43,754 bases of DNA from an uncultured Bacteroidales bacterium (GTDB lineage: Bacteria > Bacteroidota > Bacteroidia > Bacteroidales > Bacteroidaceae), in the NCBI GenBank assembly GCA_902801425.1, contig CADCIQ010000011.1, positions 1-43,754 on the forward strand. The letters are read 5' to 3'. The translations under genes and the position numbers were made by a program. The notes beneath the pieces are model-generated. The model worked only from the letters and a program-made list of their open reading frames with translations, was not told the DNA's origin and made no database searches. Numbering within the stretch: position 1 is the stretch's first letter; the number at the start of each line of letters is the position of its first letter. Of this stretch, positions 7,202-14,728 are shown piece by piece.

Positions 7202-7335
7202 CATTTTGGTCATGGTCATTTTGGTCAAAATGATTTTGAGTTGTCGATATCCTCCACTATATATAAATATTAAATATTTATATATAGTGAGTAAATGACA
7301 CAATCCGAAAATGAAAATGACCATTTTGACCCCTT
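7202..7335. repeat. Nested palindrome with perfect AT-rich core
   Basis: The core 7255-7289 is a perfect inverted repeat: CACTATATATAAATATT on the left and its complement on the right with almost no loop. It is flanked by GGTCATTTTGGTCA-type words on the left (7207-7231) and by AAAATGACCATTTTGACC on the right (about 7313-7331), so the whole 134 bp is roughly symmetrical. It is non-coding and lies between two repeat clusters and the HNH remnant. Such a core could extrude as a cruciform; function unknown. Confidence 0.6.
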
Positions 7336-7350
7336 TTTTATAGTTGTGTG

Positions 7351-7377
7351 GATTAGTCCGTGAAACACGGACTAATC
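7351..7377. terminator. Perfect hairpin downstream of the HNH remnant
   Basis: GATTAGTCCGTG (7351-7362), loop AAA, CACGGACTAATC (7366-7377): a 12-bp perfect stem. It lies 27 bp past the second stop of the minus-strand HNH remnant, where a transcript from the T5orf172 gene would end. No clear T-run follows on either strand, so its role as a terminator is tentative. Confidence 0.5.
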
Positions 7378-7403
7378 TATTCTGCTGGGCACAAAAGAAT
7401 AAA

Positions 7404-7514
7404 TTACCTTGCTCCCTTCCGACGATTACATTCTCTACAAAGCATTTGACAATTTTCTTCTATTGTACGACCATGCTCACGCCACGGTGTAATATGATCG
7501 CCTTTCATAAACTT
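7404..7514 (-). pseudogene. HNH endonuclease C-terminal remnant, in frame behind a stop codon
   Basis: Reading on past the TAA (7515-7517) of the T5orf172 gene in the same frame gives 36 codons, with [17 protein letters not shown] followed by [16 protein letters not shown], then TAA at 7404-7406. DHITPW, N-Q-LC and the CxxCN ending are the second half of a McrA-like HNH nuclease domain (catalytic His, Asn, zinc cysteines). The first CxxC pair of the usual domain is not recognisable upstream. An internal ATG (7506-7508) exists, but 34 residues would not make a nuclease. It is either a nonsense-truncated HNH tail of the gene upstream or a fragment of a separate lost gene. Confidence 0.7.
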
Positions 7515-9602
7515 TTATTGATACAGCATATCCTGATGATTATGCCTAAACATACATTCTCTATATTGGAATGCATCGGGTTCATCTACAAATTTTGCAT
7601 CAACACCTCGCTCAGCTAAAGCCTTTTTTATTTCATCCAATGTTACATGGAAATATTCTTTGCGATTGTTGATAAAGTTCACTTTTTTATTATCAAAAAT
7701 CCTATGTAACTCAGCTTCTAAGGCTGGAGCATCTTCGCTATATATGAATGTATGAACATCAAACGGGAAAGGAACACTGGCATTGCTTAACTCGAAAACT
7801 CGCTCCATAGGATCAAGCCTTCGTGTCATGCCTATCTTATAAACATCCTTTCCAAAAGAACCTATGTTAGAAATAACATAGACATAGCCAATTTTTGTTT
7901 GCTGTGCCATACTCATAGCCCTTTCCCTCATTTCCTGTGCTTCGACAAGTGCCTTCTCCAAACCTTGTATCTGCTCTTGTAATTTTAGAATCTTTTCCTG
8001 AGTCTGTGTTTCTGCCATTTCTCTCTTTTTCCTTTCAAGAGCTTCTTGGGCTTTTTCTTCGTCTTTTAAGGCTTTTTTGATAGCTTGTTCGTATTCACGC
8101 TGAGCTTCACGTTCTTCTCTCGCTTTCTCTCTTTCAATCTCTTGTTTCTGTATAGAAATATATTTAGCTTCCATAACATTATATAAAGACTGAAAATAAT
8201 ACTTACTTATAGAATACCCATGATCTCGTAACAAAGATTCTACAACCTTAATCATAGAACCAATGTTTAATTTCACAGATTCCCAGTCAGAAGATTTCAT
8301 ATCCTTAGTTATCTTATCCTTATTAAGCTGAATAAACTCGTTACAGAACGACTTCAAACTCCATAATATCCATCCTCCTTGGGTAATACATCCATTCATA
8401 ACAATTGCCTTATCATTCCTTGTGATATCATGTAATGTTGTTAAACTAATTTCATCTATATTTTCTCTCATTTCTTTTAACTTACTATCCTCACATGAAG
8501 TAAATCTTTGGTAAATCTCATGCATCATTTCAAAGCGCATCTTATCCTTATGACTTTTTAAATAGTCATCAATATCTCTTTTTATTTCATTGAGCTCATT
8601 AGTATAGATAGAAATCTCTTCTTTAATTACTTTCATTTCATTAGTATAGGATAAATCTCTATTCTTAACTGATTCTTCATGTAGAAGAATCAACTCATTT
8701 TTTGCTTCTTTAATTTTTTCATCTATTGCTTGTAATTCCTTCTCTTTCAAAGAATTTCCTTTTTTGAGACTATAATATTTGGACAACTCTTGAAAATCCT
8801 CATCGTCAATAGAAATCAAATATTTATCAGATAACTGAAACTTATGCAAATTTGCCAATGTACAAAGTATAGATGAAGGAACACCTCTTACTTTATGCGT
8901 TGAAATATTTAATTTATCAGTAAGTTTTTCATATGCATCTTCAAGTTTTTTTAGTTCCTTTTTCTCCTTTTCTTTGTCTCGTTTCAAATTATATAGTTCG
9001 TCCTTATGAGTTGTCACACGCTTTTCCAACTTATCAATTTGATTCGTTAGTTCATTTTTCCGTGATTCTTCAGTAGACACCTGCTGCTGCAACATATCAA
9101 CTTTCTGTTGTAATGTCGCATTCATTTCGTCTTGAACCTTTATAGAATTTTCTATTTTATGCAATTCTTTTTCATATACTTTCTTTTGCTCACTTAAAGA
9201 TTCGTTTTCTCTCTTTAATTCATAAAAAGAGGATAACTCATTGAAATCATTTTCATCAAGAGCAACTAAATATTTATAATTAAAATTTATCAACATACCA
9301 TCTGACGTAGAGTGCAGACTTCTTATTTTCGTTGTAGAAGCCTGCAATAAAGACAAGAGATTATCATATGCAATTTGCTTGTCATCAATATCCTTCTTGA
9401 TTCTCTCTTTTTGAATATCTAAATCTTTGATTTCTTTTTCTCTTTCGCAGATTTGATTATTCAAAATTTGAACTTGAGATTGAAGATCTTCTTTCTTCTT
9501 TTCTTCAGAGGCCACTTCTTCCTCCAAAGAAATAAGTTGTTGCTGTAGTGTGAAAGCTTTATGCTTTAAATCTCTAGATTTAAAAAGGTTAAACCATGCC
9601 AT
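7515..9602 (-). CDS. DUF4041-like coiled-coil protein with C-terminal T5orf172 (GIY-YIG-like) domain
   Basis: 695 residues from the ATG at 9602 (MAWFNLFKS); 12 further codons upstream are open but unlikely. Almost all of residues 1-560 is heptad-rich coiled coil, interrupted by two related globular inserts of about 45 residues: KYLVALDENDFNELSSFYEL (near 112) and KYLISIDDEDFQELSKYYSL (near 270), an internal duplication. The C-terminus has the T5orf172/MUG113 nuclease-like fold: GYVYVISN, DVYKIGMTRRLDP, then ALEAELHRIF and NNRKEYF. Proteins of this DUF4041 plus T5orf172 layout occur in phages and accessory regions; the biochemical role is unknown. The gene is AT-rich against its neighbours and flanked by repeats, which suggests transfer. 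An HNH remnant follows in frame after its stop. Two overlapping TATTTTTG promoter boxes lie upstream. Confidence 0.85.
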   Translation of the reverse strand: MAWFNLFKSRDLKHKAFTLQQQLISLEEEVASEEKKKEDLQSQVQILNNQICEREKEIKDLDIQKERIKKDIDDKQIAYDNLLSLLQASTTKIRSLHSTSDGMLINFNYKYLVALDENDFNELSSFYELKRENESLSEQKKVYEKELHKIENSIKVQDEMNATLQQKVDMLQQQVSTEESRKNELTNQIDKLEKRVTTHKDELYNLKRDKEKEKKELKKLEDAYEKLTDKLNISTHKVRGVPSSILCTLANLHKFQLSDKYLISIDDEDFQELSKYYSLKKGNSLKEKELQAIDEKIKEAKNELILLHEESVKNRDLSYTNEMKVIKEEISIYTNELNEIKRDIDDYLKSHKDKMRFEMMHEIYQRFTSCEDSKLKEMRENIDEISLTTLHDITRNDKAIVMNGCITQGGWILWSLKSFCNEFIQLNKDKITKDMKSSDWESVKLNIGSMIKVVESLLRDHGYSISKYYFQSLYNVMEAKYISIQKQEIEREKAREEREAQREYEQAIKKALKDEEKAQEALERKKREMAETQTQEKILKLQEQIQGLEKALVEAQEMRERAMSMAQQTKIGYVYVISNIGSFGKDVYKIGMTRRLDPMERVFELSNASVPFPFDVHTFIYSEDAPALEAELHRIFDNKKVNFINNRKEYFHVTLDEIKKALAERGVDAKFVDEPDAFQYRECMFRHNHQDMLYQ

Positions 9603-9627
9603 AACGATATTTTTTATAATTATGCCA

Positions 9628-9643
9628 CAAAAATACAAAAATA
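9628..9643 (-). promoter_or_regulatory. Tandem -7-like boxes upstream of the T5orf172 gene
   Basis: CAAAAATA occurs at 9628-9635 and again at 9636-9643, reading TATTTTTG on the minus strand, a match to TAnnTTTG. They sit 26-41 bp before the ATG at 9602. No clear -33 TTTG is seen at the right distance, so strength is doubtful. Confidence 0.4.
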
Positions 9644-9771
9644 AAATTAATTTATTGCTTTTTTGCTATGTTTTCTCTAAAATAACATGTTTTTTCTTCA
9701 AAACAACACTTTTATCATGACATATACAATTATTTAAGCCATAAAAATTCCCAATCAAAAGCAATATTACG

Positions 9772-9845
9772 TGGATTCGACAAATTAAAGGCTGCGAGAG
9801 CTAAACCTTTCAAAGCAAAGTGCAAGCGTTTTTAATTTTCATCGA
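9772..9845. repeat. Degenerate copy of the dispersed intergenic element
   Basis: ACGTGGATTCGACAAATT (about 9770-9787) and AATTTTCATCGAAC (about 9833-9846) resemble the edges of the element at 6630-6775, with an unrelated centre. The rest of 9644-9960 is AT-rich and shows no gene. Confidence 0.35.
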
Positions 9846-9969
9846 ACTATTGTTATTTTATTGCTCATAGATTATAGTTTTTACCTCTTTTTCCTGTAAT
9901 CTTTTCTGTTTTGACGAAAAATTACATAAATTTGATGGAAAAATACATATAAATGTGTGAGAAATACAC

Positions 9970-10080
9970 TAATTTTGCACCCGAAAGATTGAAACGCGCA
10001 CCGGCTTATGGCCGACGTCCACTATCTTTCGTGTGCGAGGATGCTTCGCACGTTGTCACCCGAAAGATAAAGAGTTTAGC
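9970..10080 (+). promoter_or_regulatory. Promoter and structured leader of the lipase gene
   Basis: TAATTTTG at 9970-9977 fits the -7 element; no good -33 is visible. The leader of about 180 nt has CCCGAAAGAT at about 9980 and 10060, its complement ATCTTTCG at about 10024, a GTGCGAGG-atg-CTTCGCAC hairpin near 10033-10051, and CCGGC-ttat-GGCCG near 10003. The three related words could form alternative pairings. No known riboswitch is recognised. Confidence 0.45.
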
Positions 10081-10161
10081 GTTTTATGCTCTACATTAAT
10101 CGCTAATCATTAATCACTAAACAAATAACATACATCATATTATAACTAAAAAAAACTATTT

Positions 10162-11478
10162 ATGAAGAAAAATGCATTAATTGTATGCGCTTTTTTGGCT
10201 GGTATGTTCTCTTCATGTTCAAATGAGGATGTACAGGAGCAGAGTGTTGCTAACAATCAGGAGGTTGTTGCAGCAAAGTGTTTCACGGTTGTTGATGAGA
10301 ATGAGGTTTCTGAAGAACAGTTCTTCAATGATGCCGTAATGGGTATCACTGGTAAGGCTGATGCTTCTCAGCTTTCAGAACTCAACGCTTCTTTCAAGGA
10401 GTCATTCTCTAAGCTTGAAGACGAGAGTACTACCCGTGGTCTTGTGCCTGCAATCTACAAGACAGTTCATGTGACCTATCAGACTCTCGATGAGGCTAAC
10501 AAGCCTGTTACTGCTTCTGCGCTCATCGTCTATCCTCTTTTCAAGAAGATCAAGAATGTGATGCTTATCAACCACGGCACTCAGATTGGTGCAATGATGA
10601 TACCTTCAAACTATACCTCTGTTGAGGCTGTTATGGCGGCTACAGGCTCTCTCTGTATCCTTCCTGACTATATCGGACTTGGCTCTTCTTCTTCTCATCC
10701 TGACCTCTATCTCAATTCAGAGGTACACGGTCGTACAAGTGTGGATGCTCTTCTCACTCTTCTTGACTATGCTCAGCAGAAGAAACTCTCTCTTGACAGC
10801 AATTACAAGACATATATCCTTGGCTATTCACAGGGTGGTGCTGTTTCTCTCGCTTCTCTGAGAAGAGTTCAGCAGTTGGATGCCTATACCCAGAGCCGCT
10901 TGCACTTGCAGAAGGTATATTGCGGTGATGGTCCTTATGACCTCCGTCTTACTTTTGAGACATATCTTCAGGATCTTGAGAACGGTAAGGACATGGCTCT
11001 CGGAACTGTTATTCCTACTGTTATCAACAGTATGTTCAACAGCTATCCTGCAGAGATGGCAGGTATCAATTATGAGGATTACTTCACAGCATGGGCTTTG
11101 AAGACTGGTGTGCCACAGGCTATCCGTCAGAATAAGGAGAATATCGCAGATATGATTATCAAGTGGAACGGTGCTCCTCTCAACAAGATTCTTAACTTCG
11201 ACTATCTCAACGCTCATCCAGAGCATCTTGACCGTCTGCTTATGGTTATGGATCGTCAGAATCTCTGCAAGGGCTGGATGCCTAAATATCGTTTGAAGCT
11301 CATCCACTCTAATCCTGACGGCGTTGTGCCATTTGCTAACTTTGAGGAGGCTTACGCAAACCTCAAGAACAACTATGTGGAAGAGCCTACAATCATCACT
11401 CCTAAGACAAGCAACGCACTTCTACAGCATATCAATGGTATGCTCGTGATGATAGAGGAGGTGTTTAAGGAGATATAA
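10162..11478 (+). CDS. Lipoprotein alpha/beta hydrolase (secretory-lipase-like)
   Basis: 438 residues. A lipoprotein signal peptide ends at FSSC, making Cys19 the lipidated residue; the following SNEDV fits a surface-exposed Bacteroidota lipoprotein. The hydrolase fold begins near 100: oxyanion-hole motif NHGT (137-140), PDYIGLGSS (168-176), nucleophile Ser223 in GYSQGG, probable acid Asp386 in NPDGVVPF, probable base His423 in LQHINGM. The PDY-G-G motif and the cap-like helices at 240-340 resemble fungal and bacterial secretory lipases, so an ester or acylglycerol substrate is likely, but the exact one cannot be told. It is a single gene with its own promoter and a strong hairpin 17 bp after its stop. 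Confidence 0.85.
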   Translation: MKKNALIVCAFLAGMFSSCSNEDVQEQSVANNQEVVAAKCFTVVDENEVSEEQFFNDAVMGITGKADASQLSELNASFKESFSKLEDESTTRGLVPAIYKTVHVTYQTLDEANKPVTASALIVYPLFKKIKNVMLINHGTQIGAMMIPSNYTSVEAVMAATGSLCILPDYIGLGSSSSHPDLYLNSEVHGRTSVDALLTLLDYAQQKKLSLDSNYKTYILGYSQGGAVSLASLRRVQQLDAYTQSRLHLQKVYCGDGPYDLRLTFETYLQDLENGKDMALGTVIPTVINSMFNSYPAEMAGINYEDYFTAWALKTGVPQAIRQNKENIADMIIKWNGAPLNKILNFDYLNAHPEHLDRLLMVMDRQNLCKGWMPKYRLKLIHSNPDGVVPFANFEEAYANLKNNYVEEPTIITPKTSNALLQHINGMLVMIEEVFKEI

Positions 11479-11494
11479 GCCTAAACCAACAAAC

Positions 11495-11529
11495 AGCCCC
11501 TCACCTGCCCGTAGGGCAGGTGAGGGGCT
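11495..11529. terminator. Bidirectional hairpin between convergent genes
   Basis: AGCCCCTCACCTGCCC, loop GTA, then the perfect 16-base complement. A further GGTGAGGGGCTGCT follows at 11532-11545. The outer sequence is the same as the arm tips of the type B palindromes elsewhere in the window, so this looks like a collapsed type B element that now separates the lipase gene from the minus-strand HhH gene. Confidence 0.7.
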
Positions 11530-11562
11530 ACTGGTGAGGGGCTGCTGGGTTTAAGGGGTTGT

Positions 11563-12465
11563 TTACTCAAAACTAATATAAGGCTTCAGCCTTTCAATCT
11601 CTTCATCAGTAAAAGAAGGCAGGCGGCGAAGGTCGTCTGCTTTTTTTATTGGGCCACGTAATCGGCGGAAGTTCATAATCTCTTTTGCCTGAACATATCT
11701 GATATAAGGGTGGCGAGAGAGAGCGTTGAGGTCAAGATGATTGATTCTAATCTTGGTGATGGGTGGTAGGTGTTGCGTGTTGGTGGATTCCCCTACGCTC
11801 ATATACTTTAGAGAAGACTCTGGGAAGCCCTGTATCTCCAATAGCTGATGCACGTTGGCAATGCCACCTAAACGCTGTCTGAAAGATACTATGCGCTTGG
11901 CATAGTATGAGCCTATGCCAGGTATTCGCTTTAGTTCGCTTGTATCTGCCAAGTTAATGTCAATGTGCTCTCCTTCCTTTATCTTGACAGGGTAGGCGAT
12001 AAGCGCAGAATCTTTCTTTATCGGCTTTTCATCGTCTGATTTCTTATACACATCAGCCGCCATAACCTCCTTCTCAATCTTGATATAAGGCTCTAAACGC
12101 TTGTATTGCTTGAGAGTGAGACCATACAGGCGAGCGAGGTCAGTAGGCTTGCGGTATCTGCCACCTGCTGCACGATATTTGTATATGTTGCGCACCTGCC
12201 ACGGCTGCAAGCCGAGGCGCAACAGTTGTGTACTGTCGGCTGTGTTAGGGTCAAAGTAGAATAGTTCGTATTCTTTTTCCGGAACTTTATAGTATTGAGG
12301 TTTCTTTCGTGAGTTCTTGTTTTGCTTCTCTGCATATTCCGTCTTGTTTGGCACATTCCTATCTTCCTCTGAACATTTCACCAGAGGAAATACCACCAAG
12401 CCAATGATGATAACGATAAGCAATATGATGATTGCGTCTTTGTCGGATTTATGGAGAGGTTTCAT
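11563..12465 (-). CDS. ComEA-like helix-hairpin-helix membrane-anchored protein
   Basis: 300 residues. An N-terminal membrane segment (about 11-29, IIILLIVIIIGLVVFPLV) is followed by a charged linker and three helix-hairpin-helix modules: FDPNTADSTQLLRLGL (about 71-86), INLADTSELKRIPGIGSYYAKRIV (from about 170, the classic ComEA-type LxxIPGIG) and LDLNALSRHPYIRYVQAKEI (from about 248). HhH domains bind DNA without sequence preference. Family members are exported DNA-binding proteins of competence systems, but Bacteroidota homologues with three modules are not proven to take up DNA. It lies downstream of nothing obvious and is separated from the symporter gene by a heptad repeat pair. Confidence 0.85.
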   Translation of the reverse strand: MKPLHKSDKDAIIILLIVIIIGLVVFPLVKCSEEDRNVPNKTEYAEKQNKNSRKKPQYYKVPEKEYELFYFDPNTADSTQLLRLGLQPWQVRNIYKYRAAGGRYRKPTDLARLYGLTLKQYKRLEPYIKIEKEVMAADVYKKSDDEKPIKKDSALIAYPVKIKEGEHIDINLADTSELKRIPGIGSYYAKRIVSFRQRLGGIANVHQLLEIQGFPESSLKYMSVGESTNTQHLPPITKIRINHLDLNALSRHPYIRYVQAKEIMNFRRLRGPIKKADDLRRLPSFTDEEIERLKPYISFE

Positions 12466-12470
12466 CTTAT

Positions 12471-12578
12471 AATTACTAATTACAAATTACGAATTAGCTG
12501 GTTACTATAAGCAATCACGAATTTCCTATTAGCGAATTATGGTAACTTGGTAATTCGTAATTAGTCATTCGTAATTCG
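12471..12578. repeat. Heptad-period inverted repeat pair, AATTAC word
   Basis: Left arm: AATTACT, AATTACA, AATTACG, AATTAGC (12471-12498). Right arm: TAATTCG, TAATTAG, TCATTCG, TAATTCG (12551-12578). Both arms keep an exact 7-bp step over four units. It fills the gap between the HhH start and the symporter stop. Confidence 0.7.
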
Positions 12579-12587
12579 AAACTTGAG

Positions 12588-13943
12588 TTATATCACTCCA
12601 AACTGATTCAGGAAAATAATCACGATTCCTACAGGGCAGATAATTCGTATTGTCCAGATGAACAGGCTGAAGAGATTAGTGCAGACGGTGCCATAATTCG
12701 TGAATTCATCGCGGATAACATTCACTGGAACTACCCAACCTACAATCATAGCTGTGAGGAAACCGCCGATTGGTAGCATGATCTGACCCGTGAGGAAGTC
12801 AAAGCAGTCAAAGAGACTCTTTCCTGCTACGGCTATCTCTGGCATAGCACCGAGTGACCATGAGCAGAGAACACCGAAGATGCTGCATAAGACGGTGATT
12901 GCTATTGAACTTTTCTTACGTGTAATGTGCACCTCTTCTGAAAGAAATGCCGTGCCTATCTCGTGCATGGATATAGTAGAAGTGAGGGCTGCAAGGGCAA
13001 GGAGTGCATAGAAGAGTATTCCGATGATGTAACCCACTATCGGCATACTTCCGAATGCCTGTTGGAACACGTTTGGCAAGGTGATGAAAATGAGCGAAGG
13101 GCCACTATCAGGATTGACACCTACTGAGAATGCAGCAGGGAATATCATCAAGCCAGAAAGTACTGCTATGAATATATCAATAAACGCTATCTGTGCAGCA
13201 GAGGTTACAAGATTTGTCTGACGTGTGAAATAGCTTGCGTATGTGCAGAGACAAGCAGTTCCGAGACTAAGGGAGAAGAATGCCTGTCCCATAGCATCAA
13301 GTACCACCCTGCTTGTCACCTTCGAGAAATCAGGCTTCAGAAGGAACTCTACGCCCTTCATTGCTCCTGGTAGCGTACAGCTTGCAATAACGAGAATGAT
13401 AAGTAGGATGAAGAGCAAAGGCATGAGTATATTTGCAGCTTTCTCTATTCCTCCCTTCACTCCGCGTACCACCACAAGATGCGTGAGTACTATGAACACA
13501 ACCGACATAATTGCCGGTTTTATCGGGTCTGAGCATAGGTTTGTAAAGAACTCGCTGACATACTGCGCATCGCCAAGCACTTGTCCTGCTATGCTTGCAA
13601 AGAGGTAATACACGCACCAGCCTGCCACTACTGAATAGAAGCCGAGAATCATAGAGGAGCACAATACGCCCATTGCCCCTACAAAACCCCACCACTTCTT
13701 TCCTGTGATGTGCGAGTAGGCACGAAGGGCATTAGAAGCGCCATGACGACCAACGATGAACTCTGCTATCATGCCCGGTATGCCGAGCATCAGGGTGCAT
13801 ACGAGATACAGGATTATGAAGGCAGAACCACCATCCTGTCCCGCCATAGTGGGGAATCGCCATATATTACCCAATCCCACGGCAGATCCCGCTGTTGCGA
13901 GGATAATTCCTATCTTACTACCGAAGCTGACTCTGTTTTGCAT
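12588..13943 (-). CDS. Sodium-dependent symporter of the SNF/NSS family
   Basis: 451 residues with about 11 hydrophobic segments, typical for bacterial NSS proteins. The first membrane segment has the family signature SKIGIILATAGSAVGLGNIWRFP, where the unwound GSAVGLGN stretch binds sodium and substrate; the PGMIAEF motif (54-60 region) follows. It would import an amino acid or related compound with sodium across the inner membrane; the substrate cannot be read from the sequence. The intracellular gate region GGSAF (38-42) is intact. No partner gene is adjacent; it is divergent from the VanZ-like gene and separated from it by a repeat-bearing 270-bp gap. Confidence 0.92.
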   Translation of the reverse strand: MQNRVSFGSKIGIILATAGSAVGLGNIWRFPTMAGQDGGSAFIILYLVCTLMLGIPGMIAEFIVGRHGASNALRAYSHITGKKWWGFVGAMGVLCSSMILGFYSVVAGWCVYYLFASIAGQVLGDAQYVSEFFTNLCSDPIKPAIMSVVFIVLTHLVVVRGVKGGIEKAANILMPLLFILLIILVIASCTLPGAMKGVEFLLKPDFSKVTSRVVLDAMGQAFFSLSLGTACLCTYASYFTRQTNLVTSAAQIAFIDIFIAVLSGLMIFPAAFSVGVNPDSGPSLIFITLPNVFQQAFGSMPIVGYIIGILFYALLALAALTSTISMHEIGTAFLSEEVHITRKKSSIAITVLCSIFGVLCSWSLGAMPEIAVAGKSLFDCFDFLTGQIMLPIGGFLTAMIVGWVVPVNVIRDEFTNYGTVCTNLFSLFIWTIRIICPVGIVIIFLNQFGVI

Positions 13944-13983
13944 AAGCTGAAAGGTGTTATAGGAAAGACCTGCTTACGCAGGA

Positions 13984-14105
13984 AATATCTTTTAGGAAAG
14001 TAAATTGTCAGTAAATTATAACCAGTAAATTATAAGCGACATTCGTCGCAGGAAATTTTAATTTACTGATTTAATTTATTTATAATTTACTTTCTAAAAA
14101 AATAT
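13984..14105. repeat. Inverted repeat with AGTAAATTAT words
   Basis: Outer arms ATATCTTTTAGGAAAGTAAATT and AATTTACTTTCTAAAAAAATAT are near complements. Inside, AGTAAATT recurs at 11- and 14-bp steps on the left, and AATTTA at 13- and 11-bp steps on the right; the loop has GCGACATTCGTCGC, a small hairpin. It resembles the other array elements but with mixed period. Confidence 0.5.
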
Positions 14106-14158
14106 CAGCACCGTCAGGCGCTTTTCTTCGATCCTTTGTTTGTTAAATTAACGATTTG

Positions 14159-14190
14159 TTTGCAAAAGTAAGTATTTTTTCTTAATTTTG
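14159..14190 (+). promoter_or_regulatory. Promoter of the VanZ-like gene
   Basis: TTTG at 14159-14162, a 20-bp spacer and TAATTTTG at 14183-14190 match the Bacteroidota sigma consensus closely. The ATG lies 22 bp after the box, giving a very short leader. Confidence 0.65.
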
Positions 14191-14212
14191 TACCGAATTT
14201 CGGTAAAAGATT

Positions 14213-14728
14213 ATGTTCATAGCAAAAAAAATAAAGAATTATCCATTGTCATCACTATTGGTGGTGGCTATCTGGGTGGTGTGTTTGATTCCTGTTCCTG
14301 AGACTCCGCTCAACGATGTATGTTTTATTGATAAGTGGACGCATTTCGTTATGTATGGGTCGCTTACAACGGTAATTTGGTTTGAGTACTTGTGGAAGAA
14401 GAGGCCCCTCACCCGTCACTGCGTGACACCCTCTCCCCAAGGGGCGAGGGGGGAAGTATGTAATGGACCTTTAACGAAAAACAATGAGCAAGAAATGGTA
14501 ACTTCTTCCTCGCCCCTTGGGGAGAGGATGCCCAAAGGGCAGGTGAGGGGCCACTTACTTCTCGGCGGTGTCCTCTGTCCTATCATTATGGGCGGTCTCA
14601 TCGAGCTTGCACAGGCTTATCTCACTACCTGCCGCTCTGGTGACTTCTTTGATTTTGTATGCAACTCCATGGGAGTACTTTTAGGCTGCTTGGTAGGTCT
14701 TATCTTGAAAGCCATACTTCGGGGTTAA
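14213..14728 (+). CDS. VanZ-like membrane protein carrying an in-frame palindromic repeat insertion
   Basis: 171 residues, against about 120 expected for Bacteroidota VanZ-like proteins. Four membrane segments are visible (about 13-27, 43-59, 116-134, 151-168), with DKWTHFVMYGSLT (40-52) and AQAYLTTCRSGDFFDFVCNSMG (from 133) as the family core. Residues about 65-114 (PLTRHCVTPSPQGARGE ... PLGERMPKGQVRGH) are encoded by a 150-bp type B repeat lying between segments 2 and 3. The repeat is exactly 50 codons, so the frame is kept; it should form a charged loop at the membrane face. The function of this VanZ subgroup is unknown; the namesake gives low-level teicoplanin resistance. Its 3' end overlaps the convergent M23 gene by 29 bp. 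Confidence 0.8.
   Translation: MFIAKKIKNYPLSSLLVVAIWVVCLIPVPETPLNDVCFIDKWTHFVMYGSLTTVIWFEYLWKKRPLTRHCVTPSPQGARGEVCNGPLTKNNEQEMVTSSSPLGERMPKGQVRGHLLLGGVLCPIIMGGLIELAQAYLTTCRSGDFFDFVCNSMGVLLGCLVGLILKAILRG
14403..14552. repeat. Type B paired palindrome inside the VanZ-like gene
   Basis: Left arm 14403-14457 begins GGCCCCTCACCCGTCACT, holds a GTCACTGCGTGAC hairpin and CTCTCCCCAAGGGGCGAG. Right arm 14501-14552 is its inverted partner, ending GGCAGGTGAGGGGCC. The 43-bp centre is unrelated to other copies. Other members are at 26237-26384 and 40993-41202, solo arms at 38434-38485 and 11495-11545. Length is 150 bp, a multiple of three. Confidence 0.75.
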
